Positions 34,552-42,317 of a DNA stretch of 64,000 nt are shown here, piece after piece. Both the position numbers and the translations under genes were made by a program. The notes beneath the pieces are model-generated. The model searched no databases. It worked only from the letters and a program-made list of their open reading frames with translations, and had not been told where the DNA came from. Position 1 is the first letter of the stretch, and each line of letters starts with the position of its first letter. Origin of the DNA: Thermoleophilia bacterium UBA2241 (GTDB lineage: Bacteria; Actinomycetota; Thermoleophilia; UBA2241); the NCBI GenBank assembly GCA_002347645.1, contig DDYF01000042.1, positions 99,191-163,190 on the forward strand, in the 5' to 3' direction.

Positions 34552-35082
34552 ATGCCGTCTCGCCGCGTCATCGTCCTTGCCGGTCTCGCCGCCACCGCCC
34601 TGGCGGCGATGGCAGTCGCGGGATACCTGGGCGGCGGCGGCGAAGAGACCGAGCCGGCCCCGCAGGCCTCGCCGAAGCCAGCACACACCCTGCCCTCGCC
34701 GACGGCGACGGCCGCCTTGTCGGAACCTGAGGCGACAGGCAGCCCGGCGCCGGCCGGCGGCGAGGCACTCGAAGCGGTCCGCGCGCTCAAGCGGTTCTGC
34801 GACCTCGTCGACGACGGGCGCCTGCGTGCCGCGGGACGGCTGCTTGCGGGTCCGTGGGTCTGGCCGCAACGCGAGCTCGGGGTGCTCGCGCACTTCAGGC
34901 TGGTCTCGGCGCGCGTCCAGCGCGAGCAGCTCGGCGCAGGCGTGGTGCTGCTCGCGCGCCTGCGCGCCCGGCTGCGCGGTCCGAGCCCGCTGCACGATGG
35001 CGTGAACACGCTCTTCATCACTCTTGGGAGGGACGGGACCACGGGAGGCTGGCTGATCACAGCCGTGACGTCGAGCCCATAA
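34552..35082 (+). CDS. Exported small protein of unknown function
   Basis: 176 residues. The N-terminus (MPSRRVIVLAGLAATALAAM) is a signal peptide or anchor without a lipobox cysteine; then comes a Pro/Ala/Thr/Ser-rich linker to about residue 65 and a small folded domain with ALKRFCDLVDDGRLRAAGRL and NTLFITLGRDG. The family is not recognised. The C-terminal part resembles the folded segment of secreted NTF2-like proteins only loosely. It ends 20 bases before the amidase-like gene, and both proteins look exported, so a shared role at the cell surface is possible. Confidence 0.6.
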   Translation: MPSRRVIVLAGLAATALAAMAVAGYLGGGGEETEPAPQASPKPAHTLPSPTATAALSEPEATGSPAPAGGEALEAVRALKRFCDLVDDGRLRAAGRLLAGPWVWPQRELGVLAHFRLVSARVQREQLGAGVVLLARLRARLRGPSPLHDGVNTLFITLGRDGTTGGWLITAVTSSP

Positions 35083-35102
35083 CCCGAGCGAAAGGGGTCC
35101 CT

Positions 35103-36248
35103 ATGCACCTTCGTCCAAGGCTCAAAGCCGGGGCGTTCCTCGCCTTCCTCGCGGTAGCCGCTGCCGGCCTGCTCGCCGCGCCGGCCGCGGCGGCGACGGC
35201 CGGCCCCGAAGAGGCCGCCGTCTCGTACCTACAGGCGCGCGCGGCGGCGATCGCCAGCCGGCGCCCCGCCGCCGTGCTCGCCCCGTACGTCGTGCGCGAC
35301 AGCGCGTTGGCCGCCCGCGAGGCGTTCGCGGCCCGCGGCACCGCCCTTCGCCTCGCCGACCTGGGCCACACCGTGGACGAGGTCTCGTGCGACGTCGCCG
35401 TGGTGTCCTCCGCCGCGGATCAGGCGGTCGCGACCGTGGCGGCGCACGCCATCACCACGATCCGCTGGCACGGCCGCCACGGGACGAGCGTCCAGGCGTA
35501 CGGCATCGATCACCACCTCACGCTGCGCTGCGTCGACGGGACCTGGCGTGTGGCCGTCGACCGGTCGAGCGACGTCGAGCTTCCGGCCCAGCTCGAACGG
35601 GCGGGCGTGCCAAGGCCGCAGGTGCGCGCCGCCGCACGCGGACTCGAAGCGGCTGCGCGCCGCACGCCGGTACCGGTGCCAGTGCCGGTGGCGCAGCCTC
35701 AAGGAGCACGCCCGAAGGTGACCGCCGCCGTCACCCCGCCCAAGACCTTCGTCGAACGCCTGGCGTACGACCGGGACGCGGCGAAGGCCTACGCCGACAA
35801 GTACGCCCTCGACTACAACCGCACGTACGCGCGGTTCTCCGCCGACTGCTGCAACTTCGTCTCGCAGGGCGCTCGCGCCGGCGACATGCCCATGGCACCT
35901 GGCAGCTGGACGAGCGGCTGGTGGTACGACAAGAACGGCACGAGCTCACCGGCCGATGACGAGTACAGCTGGAGCTGGATCTCGTGCAGTCGCCAGATCG
36001 CGTGCTGGCTCGGCACGCGCATCGACTGGGTCGCCTCGGTGTCCGGCGTCAGCCGCGGCGACGTCGTGTACTACGACTGGACCGGGGACGGCAGCTGGGA
36101 CCACGTCGCCATCTTCGCCGGCACCGACGGCCTCGGGCACAAGGTCATCGACGCCCACACCACCGACCACTACCACTGGTACTGGAAGCTCGGCACCGCC
36201 GACACGCGCTACAGATTCGGACGCGTGCGGACCGCGTGGCTCTACTGA
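35103..36248 (+). CDS. Secreted amidase-domain protein
   Basis: 381 residues with a clear signal peptide (FLAFLAVAAAGLLAAPAAAA). Residues 35-200 are a mixed domain of unknown function, a Pro/Val linker follows, and residues from about 220 form an Amidase_6-type (NlpC/P60-like) domain: YNRTYARFSADCCNFVSQGA with the predicted catalytic Cys, then WDHVAIFAG with the His. It may cleave peptide or cell-wall bonds outside the cell. ATG 35103 follows AAAGGGG. The gene ends at a strong palindrome. Confidence 0.8.
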   Translation: MHLRPRLKAGAFLAFLAVAAAGLLAAPAAAATAGPEEAAVSYLQARAAAIASRRPAAVLAPYVVRDSALAAREAFAARGTALRLADLGHTVDEVSCDVAVVSSAADQAVATVAAHAITTIRWHGRHGTSVQAYGIDHHLTLRCVDGTWRVAVDRSSDVELPAQLERAGVPRPQVRAAARGLEAAARRTPVPVPVPVAQPQGARPKVTAAVTPPKTFVERLAYDRDAAKAYADKYALDYNRTYARFSADCCNFVSQGARAGDMPMAPGSWTSGWWYDKNGTSSPADDEYSWSWISCSRQIACWLGTRIDWVASVSGVSRGDVVYYDWTGDGSWDHVAIFAGTDGLGHKVIDAHTTDHYHWYWKLGTADTRYRFGRVRTAWLY

Positions 36249-36255
36249 GAGACGA

Positions 36256-36295
36256 GAGGGGGCGCGGCCGGCTCGCGAGCCGGCCGCGCCCCCTC
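36256..36295. terminator. Perfect 40-nt palindrome, bidirectional terminator
   Basis: Twenty base pairs without mismatch, centred on 36275/36276, in the 90 bases between the convergent amidase and lysA-like genes. It would fold into a very stable hairpin in either transcript. There is no U-run, so it fits the stem-only terminators of high-GC Actinobacteria. Confidence 0.75.
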
Positions 36296-36338
36296 ACCCG
36301 TCATCCGACGGCCGGAGCAGGCGAGATCGCCCGGTACG

Positions 36339-37703
36339 TCACAGCGGCTCGGCCGGCCAGACGTCCTGAGCGACCAGGTCCTCGTTCGTCTCCGGGCGCA
36401 GGATCACGACCACCCGCCCGTCCTCGACCGCATAGGCGCCGGCCCGAGGGCGCCCGTTGTACTGGGTCATGGTGTCCAGGGCGTACGCACCCACGTCGCG
36501 GAAGACGATCACATCGCCGATGCTCGTCGCGAGCGGAAGGCGACTGTACAGGGTGCCGCGGTCGCCGATGTGCACATCGGCGCTGTCACACAGGGGGCCG
36601 CCAAGACGAAACGATGCGTCCGGTGGTTCGCCCGCGCGGCTCGCAGAGACAGTCCGGTAGCGCCACTGCATCACCGCGGCCTCCAGCAGCGTGTGGTATC
36701 CACAGTCGAGCAGCAGCCAGTGCTCGTCGCCCACGGGGTGGTCGGAGGCGTCTAGCAGACGCTTGCGCTTCTCGCTCTCGACGCGGCTGACGAGCACCGC
36801 GGCATCCGCTACGACGTAGCGGCCGGGCTCGATGAACAGAGTGAGGTCCGGGCAACGCGCACCGACGAGCGCGCAGATCGCCTCCGCGTAGTCGTGCGGC
36901 ATGGTCGTCGCGCAGAAGTAGTCCGCGGCGTCGCAGGCGTCGGCGGCGTCGACGTAGGGGACCGGGTAGCCGCCGCCGATGTCGAGGAAGTCGAGCGGCT
37001 CGCCGCACGAGGCTTCGAGCTGCTCGACGAGGTCGAGCGCCTTCTCCACCGCGCGGCCGTACGGCTCGACGCTCGTGATCTGCGAGCCGATGTGCAGGTG
37101 CAGCCCGCGGACCTTCACCGGCCCCAGGCTGCAGGCGTTGGCGAACAGCTCGGCCGCGTCGATGAGGTCGACCCCGAACTTGCCGCCATGGGCGGTGCGC
37201 ATCTCGGGATGCGTCTCGGTCGGCACCCGCACGTCGATGCGCAGCGCGACGTCGGCCGGACGACCGACGTCGGTCGCCACCTCGTTCACCCGCTCGAGCT
37301 CGCGGAACGAGTCGACCACGATCGCGCGGATGCCTGCCGTGACCGCCGCCTCGATCTCTCCGCGCGTCTTGGCGACCCCGTTGAACACGATCTGCCCGCC
37401 CGTGAAGCCGACGCGCAGCGCCTTCCACAGCTCGCCTCCGGAGTTGACCTCGACGCTGACCCCGGCCTTCTTCACCTGCTCGAGCACCCACAGGGCGCTG
37501 CAGGCCTTGCTCGCGAAGAACACCTCGGTCTTGGGATGGCGGCTCTGGAAGGCGTCCCGCAGCGTGGCGACGTTCTCGGCGATGCGCCCTGCGCTGTAGA
37601 CGAAGAACGGCGTCGGCAGCCGTTCGGCCAGTTCGACGAGGTCGACGTCGTCGAAGCAGAGGTGGCCGTCGCGGGTCGAGAGGTGCGGTCCATGCGTGTT
37701 CAC
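36339..37703 (-). CDS. PLP-dependent decarboxylase, diaminopimelate/ornithine decarboxylase family
   Basis: 454 residues, an alanine-racemase-fold (fold III) decarboxylase. The PLP lysine is in VFFASKACSALWVLEQV, the glycine loop for phosphate in DIGGGYPVPY, and the active-site Cys-Asp in GPLCDSADV; LFIEPGRYVVADA binds PLP. This could be diaminopimelate decarboxylase (lysA) for lysine synthesis, but the GPLCDSAD motif and setting beside a racemase and methyltransferases also allow another amino-acid substrate. GTG 37703 has GGGGGT upstream. It diverges from the racemase-like gene. Confidence 0.8.
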   Translation of the reverse strand: MNTHGPHLSTRDGHLCFDDVDLVELAERLPTPFFVYSAGRIAENVATLRDAFQSRHPKTEVFFASKACSALWVLEQVKKAGVSVEVNSGGELWKALRVGFTGGQIVFNGVAKTRGEIEAAVTAGIRAIVVDSFRELERVNEVATDVGRPADVALRIDVRVPTETHPEMRTAHGGKFGVDLIDAAELFANACSLGPVKVRGLHLHIGSQITSVEPYGRAVEKALDLVEQLEASCGEPLDFLDIGGGYPVPYVDAADACDAADYFCATTMPHDYAEAICALVGARCPDLTLFIEPGRYVVADAAVLVSRVESEKRKRLLDASDHPVGDEHWLLLDCGYHTLLEAAVMQWRYRTVSASRAGEPPDASFRLGGPLCDSADVHIGDRGTLYSRLPLATSIGDVIVFRDVGAYALDTMTQYNGRPRAGAYAVEDGRVVVILRPETNEDLVAQDVWPAEPL

Positions 37704-37738
37704 GAGTGACCCCCGTTTGAGCGGATTCAGCGCGCCCA

Positions 37739-37744
37739 AGTATA
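37739..37744 (-). promoter_or_regulatory. -10-like element before the decarboxylase
   Basis: The palindrome AAGTATACTT at 37738-37747 contains TATACT on the minus strand, 36 bases before the decarboxylase GTG. No good -35 hexamer is visible at 17 bases. It is one of the most AT-rich points in the divergent gap 37704-37985 and may also act as a small operator. Confidence 0.35.
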
Positions 37745-37985
37745 CTTCGGCCGGTCGGCGACGCAGGCCAAGGAGCGGCGTGACCGAGACCAGAGCCCAC
37801 ACCGGCAGCGACCACCGCGCGACCGCCTTCACGGGCGGCAAGGTGCACGACTTCTAAGAGCTTCGTCGTCACCTGCCGTGCCACGGGCGGGCCTGGTTCG
37901 CCGCCCGCGCCCGATACCGGCGCACGCCGCGGTCGCGTCCTGCCGACGCGGCATCAGACCCCGAGATGACGAGGTGGTCCTCCCC

Positions 37986-39143
37986 TTGACGACTCCGACA
38001 CAGCAGCACTCACGCCCGCCCTCCGGCTACCCGCGGCTCGAGCTGTCGCTGAGCGCCGTGCGCGCGAACACGGGCGCCCTCGCCGAACGCCTCCTCGCCA
38101 CGGGTATCGAGCTCACCGGCGTCACCAAGGCGGTGGACGGCGAGCCGCGCGTCGGCGAGGCGATGCTCGAGGCCGGCGCCGCCGGCCTCGCGGACTCCCG
38201 CCTCGCCGCGCTCACGCGGCTCGCCGCCCACGCCCTGGCCCCGCTCACCCTCATCAGGTCGCCGCAGCCTGACGAAGTCGAGGCGGCGGCACAGGTCGCC
38301 GACCGCGTGATGCTCTCCGACCCCGGTGCCGCGCGGGCCCTCGGCGAGCACGCGCCGGGCGCGCCCGTCGAGGTCCTGCTCACGGTCGACCTCGGCGATC
38401 GCCGCGAGGGCGTCCTGCCCGACGACGCCGCAGCCGTCGCCGCCGAGATCGCGCGCCTGCGCGGCGTCGTCCTCGCGGGCGTCGCCGTGAACTTCGCTTG
38501 TCTCTCCGGGCAGCTGCCGTCCCAGGATCTCTTCCGCGAGGCCGAACGCGTCCTGGCCGCCGTGGCCAAGCACTGCGTGGCCGAGCCGCTGCTCTCGCTC
38601 GGCGGCACCTGTTGCCTTCAGCAGCTGGAGGGGTACGGGCCGCGCGTGCGCACCGAGGTGCGCAGCGGCGGCGGTCCTCTCTACGGGTACGACTTCGTCT
38701 CGGGCCGGCCGCTCGCCGGCATGAAGCGCACCGACCCCCTGCTCACCGCCGTCGTCCTCGAGTGTCACGAAAAGCCTCCGGCGCCGGCCACAGCCGTCGG
38801 CTGCGACTGCTTCGGCCACGTGCCGGAAGCGCAGTTGCCGGTCGACGACGCCTGGTACGCCCTCCTCAACGTCGGTCGCCGCGACTGCGAGCCGGCCGGC
38901 CTGCGGCCGCTCCTGCCCGGCGCCCACCTCGCCGGCATGACGAGCGACGTGGGCGTGCTCGTCGTCCCCCAGCGTCTCGCCCCGGGCGAGCACGTGGTCT
39001 TCGCCGTCGACTACGACGCGCTTGTCCGCGCGGTCACCTCGCCCTTCGTCGTGAAGGCGTTCACCGACGACTGGCTCGAAGAGACCGAAGCCGGCGTCCA
39101 CCTCGCAGCCGGCATCGACGTCGATCCCGAGGGCACGGCATGA
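37986..39143 (+). CDS. Alanine/ornithine racemase-like PLP protein
   Basis: 385 residues. An alanine-racemase N-terminal-fold enzyme; the PLP lysine lies in ELTGVTKAVDGEPRVGEAML and is followed by GAAGLADSRLAALTRL, a pattern closest to the ornithine racemase/YhfX group rather than Alr. The start may be TTG 37986, with GAGGTGG eight bases before it, or GTG 37974. The stop overlaps the first mttB-like ATG as ATGA, so they are translated together. It may racemise the amino acid that the methyltransferases act on. Confidence 0.75.
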   Translation: MTTPTQQHSRPPSGYPRLELSLSAVRANTGALAERLLATGIELTGVTKAVDGEPRVGEAMLEAGAAGLADSRLAALTRLAAHALAPLTLIRSPQPDEVEAAAQVADRVMLSDPGAARALGEHAPGAPVEVLLTVDLGDRREGVLPDDAAAVAAEIARLRGVVLAGVAVNFACLSGQLPSQDLFREAERVLAAVAKHCVAEPLLSLGGTCCLQQLEGYGPRVRTEVRSGGGPLYGYDFVSGRPLAGMKRTDPLLTAVVLECHEKPPAPATAVGCDCFGHVPEAQLPVDDAWYALLNVGRRDCEPAGLRPLLPGAHLAGMTSDVGVLVVPQRLAPGEHVVFAVDYDALVRAVTSPFVVKAFTDDWLEETEAGVHLAAGIDVDPEGTA

Positions 39144-40594
39144 CCTACGCCGACACCCACCACGTAGGTCGCCACCGCCACCTGCACGTGGTGAGCGACG
39201 ACGACGTGCGTCGCCTCCACGAGGCGACGCTCGACGTCCTCGCCACGACCGGGTGCACGTTCCATTCGCAGCGTGCTCTCGACGTGCTCGAGGCGCACGG
39301 CGCGACGGTCGACCGCGGGTCGACCGTCGCCAAGTTGCCGCCCGAACTGATCGAGCACGCGGTCGCCACCATCCCGCGGACGTTCACCCTGGGCGCCCGC
39401 GACCCCGGCTTCGACCTGCCGATCGACGGCGAGCACGTCTACCTGACGGTCGACGGCTGCGCCGTGTTCGTGCGCGAGGCCGGCGGCGTGGTGCGCCGTT
39501 CCGTGAAGGACGACGTGGCACAGGCCGCGCGCCTCGCGCACGGGCTGGATGGCATCGCCGCGACGGCGGCCATCGTCTCCGCGCAGGACTGCCCGGAGGC
39601 GTCACGTGTCCTGCACGAGCTCGACGCCTGCCTGAGGGGCTCGAGCAAGCACGCGATCGTCGTCTCGGTCAAGAACCAGGACGAGGCGAGGTCGCTCATC
39701 CGCATGGCGGAGGCGGTGGCCGGCGGCTCGGCCGAGCTGCGCGAGCGACCGCTCTTCACCTGCATCCTGTGCACCGTCTCGCCACTCCACCAGGAGCACG
39801 GCGGCATGGACCTGGCCTTCACGCTCGCGGACGCGGGCATCCCGTTCATGCTGTACCCCATGCCGATCCTCGGTGCCACGGCGCCCATCACCCCCGCCGG
39901 CACGGCGGTGGTCAACAACGCCGAGATCGTCGCGGCGGTCGCCGCCGTCCAGCTTGCCTGCCCGGGCGCGCGGATCATCCACGCGGGCGGACCGACCGCC
40001 CTCGACATGCGGACCGGCTCGTACTTCGCCACCGTGCCGGAGGCGATCCTGCTGCGCGGCATCCAGGGCCAGATGGCGGCCTTCTACGGCCTGCCCGGCG
40101 GCCTCGGCTATGGTGGCACGAAAGCCAAGGAGCCCGACGCGCAGGCCGCCTGGGAGAACGCGCTCACCATGCTCGTCGAGTTCCTCTCTGGCGCCGACTT
40201 CGTCTTCGGCAGCGGCCTTCTCGACAGCTCGCAGATCTACGCCCCGGAGCAGCTCGTCATCGACGACGAGGTCTTCGGCATGGTCGCGCGCCTCCTGCGC
40301 AGCGTGCGGGTCGACGACGAGAGCCTCGCCGTCGACGTGATCCGGCGCATCGGCTTCGACGGACAGTACCTGTTCGACCGCCACACGCGCGCCCATGCGC
40401 GCGATCTTTGGCGGGCGCGCCTCGGCGAGACGGGCACCTACGAGTCCTGGCTCGCCGCCGGCGCGCCCTCGACGGCGGCGCGCGCTCGGGCGCGCGCCGC
40501 CGAGATCCTCGCCGCCCCGGCCGTCCCCTTCCCAGACGACCTCGGTCGCGAGCTCGACGCGATCATCGCCGCGACCGAGACGGCCGCGCGCTGA
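39140..40594 (+). CDS. MttB-family corrinoid methyltransferase (non-pyrrolysine), copy 1
   Basis: 484 residues of the trimethylamine methyltransferase (MttB) superfamily, a TIM-barrel that moves a methyl group from a quaternary amine to a corrinoid protein. Family features include RRLHEATLDVLATTGCTFHS, LGARDPGFDL, YLTVDGCAVFV, SPLHQEHGGMDLA and YLFDRHTRAHARDLW. The frame has no internal amber codon, so it is a non-pyrrolysine member like MtgB, and the substrate is probably not trimethylamine. It is coupled by ATGA to the racemase-like gene and is 11 bases from copy 2. No corrinoid-protein gene is present in the window. Confidence 0.85.
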   Translation: MTYADTHHVGRHRHLHVVSDDDVRRLHEATLDVLATTGCTFHSQRALDVLEAHGATVDRGSTVAKLPPELIEHAVATIPRTFTLGARDPGFDLPIDGEHVYLTVDGCAVFVREAGGVVRRSVKDDVAQAARLAHGLDGIAATAAIVSAQDCPEASRVLHELDACLRGSSKHAIVVSVKNQDEARSLIRMAEAVAGGSAELRERPLFTCILCTVSPLHQEHGGMDLAFTLADAGIPFMLYPMPILGATAPITPAGTAVVNNAEIVAAVAAVQLACPGARIIHAGGPTALDMRTGSYFATVPEAILLRGIQGQMAAFYGLPGGLGYGGTKAKEPDAQAAWENALTMLVEFLSGADFVFGSGLLDSSQIYAPEQLVIDDEVFGMVARLLRSVRVDDESLAVDVIRRIGFDGQYLFDRHTRAHARDLWRARLGETGTYESWLAAGAPSTAARARARAAEILAAPAVPFPDDLGRELDAIIAATETAAR

Positions 40595-40605
40595 AAGGAG
40601 CCACC

Positions 40606-42138
40606 ATGCCTCAAGGAACCGCAGCGCCACACGACGCGCCGGCGGCCCACGGCGCCCACGCACACCGCGACGCCCGGTCACCGCACGCCGCGGGCGGCCA
40701 CGTGGGGCGTCGCGTGAAGCTGGAGCTGCTCGACGATCGCGAGATCCGCCGGATCCACGACGCCACGCTCGAGATCCTCGCCGAGACCGGCGTGATGTTC
40801 CACTCGCAGGGCGCCCTCGACATCCTCGAGGCGCATGGGGCGTCGGTCGACCGCGAGGCCACCGTGGCGAAGCTGCCCCCGGACCTGGTGGAACGTGCCA
40901 TGGCGACGGTCCCCACGTCCTTCGTGCTCGGCGGCCGGACCAGCGAGTACGATCTGCCGCTCGACGGCGCCCACGTCTACCTGAGCTCCGACGGCTGCGG
41001 CGTCTTCCGCCGCGAGGCCGACGGGACCGTGCGCCCCTCGCGCAAGAGCGACCTCGAGGACGCCGCGCGCGTCGTCCAGGCGCTCGACAACGTCTCCGCG
41101 ACCTCGGCCATCGTGTCGGCCCAGGACTGCCCCGCGGAGACGAGGGTCCTGCACGAGTTCGACGCCTGCGTCCGCAACTCGCGCAAGCACAACATCGTCG
41201 TCTCGATCAAGGAGGACTGGGAGGCGCGCAGCCTCATCCGCATGGGCGAGGCGCTTGCCGGCGGCCGCGAGGAGCTGCGCCGGCGGCCGCCCTTCACGGC
41301 CATCATCTGCACAGTGTCGCCGCTGCACCAGGAGCGCTTCGGCATGGATCTCGCGCTCGTCCTCGCCGAGGCCGGCATCCCCCTGAGCTTCTACCCGATG
41401 CCGATCCTCGGCGCCACGGCTCCGGTGACGGTCGCCGGTGCGGCAGTCGTGAACAACGCGGAACTGGTCAGCGCGGCGGCACTCGTTCAGCTGGCGCACC
41501 CAGGAGCGAAGGTGATCCACGGCGGCGGGCCCACCGCGATGGTGATGACGAGCGGGGCCTACGCGAGCAACGCGCCCGAGGCGCTGCTGCTGCGCGCCGT
41601 CCAGGGCCACATGGCCGACTTCTACGGTATGCCGGCCTGGTTCGGCGCCGGCGCGACCATGGCGAAGGAGCCCGGTGCCCAGTCGGCGTACGAGAACACC
41701 CTGGCGATGTTCACCGCCTACGCCGACGGCGCCGACCTCACGTTCGGCACCGGCCTCCTCGACGGCTCGCGCATCCTCTGCCTCGAGAACATGGTCGTCG
41801 ACGACGAGGTCTTCGGCATGGTCAAGCGCCTGCTCCGCGGCGTCACCGTCGACGACGAGACGCTGGCGGTCGACCTGATCAAGCGCATGGGCTTCAACGG
41901 CGACTACCTCTTCGACCGCCACACGCGCGCTCACGTGCGCGAGCTCTGGCAGGCGCGACTCGGCGAGACCGGCAGCTACGAGGCGTGGGTCCAGGCTGGT
42001 CGCAGGAGTGTCACCGACAAGGCAGCCGACCGCGTGCGCGAGATCCTCGCCGCGGACGCAGAGCCCTTCCCCGACGACCTCGGACGCGAGTTCGACGCGA
42101 TCATCGCCGCGGCCGGCGACGAGGCCGCGCGGCCCTGA
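40606..42138 (+). CDS. MttB-family corrinoid methyltransferase (non-pyrrolysine), copy 2
   Basis: 510 residues, clearly related to copy 1 over its whole length (IVSAQDCPAETRVLHEFDAC; FYPMPILGATAPVTVAGAA; YLFDRHTRAHVRELWQARLG). The N-terminus has a His/Ala-rich extension of about 40 residues that copy 1 lacks. There is no in-frame amber codon. ATG 40606 has AAAGGAG at 40594-40600, overlapping the stop of copy 1. The two copies probably arose by duplication and may form a heteromer or act on different substrates. Confidence 0.87.
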   Translation: MPQGTAAPHDAPAAHGAHAHRDARSPHAAGGHVGRRVKLELLDDREIRRIHDATLEILAETGVMFHSQGALDILEAHGASVDREATVAKLPPDLVERAMATVPTSFVLGGRTSEYDLPLDGAHVYLSSDGCGVFRREADGTVRPSRKSDLEDAARVVQALDNVSATSAIVSAQDCPAETRVLHEFDACVRNSRKHNIVVSIKEDWEARSLIRMGEALAGGREELRRRPPFTAIICTVSPLHQERFGMDLALVLAEAGIPLSFYPMPILGATAPVTVAGAAVVNNAELVSAAALVQLAHPGAKVIHGGGPTAMVMTSGAYASNAPEALLLRAVQGHMADFYGMPAWFGAGATMAKEPGAQSAYENTLAMFTAYADGADLTFGTGLLDGSRILCLENMVVDDEVFGMVKRLLRGVTVDDETLAVDLIKRMGFNGDYLFDRHTRAHVRELWQARLGETGSYEAWVQAGRRSVTDKAADRVREILAADAEPFPDDLGREFDAIIAAAGDEAARP

Positions 42139-42317
42139 CGGGAGGACTGCACGACGACCGGCAGCGGCGAGACGGACGCGAGTCGCGCGGCGCCGGCTGA
42201 GCACGGCGGCGCTCCGATCCTTGCTCGGGACGCACGGGTGGTTCTCGCGTAGAATCGGGGCCTCCGGCCGTCGCCCGTGACGGCCACCCGGCACCGGCAT
42301 GAGGAGGCGCGCAAGCC

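Noticed and set aside
39140..42138. Pyrrolysine-type MttB genes
   Set aside because: Neither frame contains an internal amber codon, so they belong to the non-pyrrolysine branch.
42250..42255. TAGAAT before the PafBC-like gene as a -10 element
   Set aside because: No acceptable -35 is found at 16-19 bases; TTGCTC is 23 bases away.
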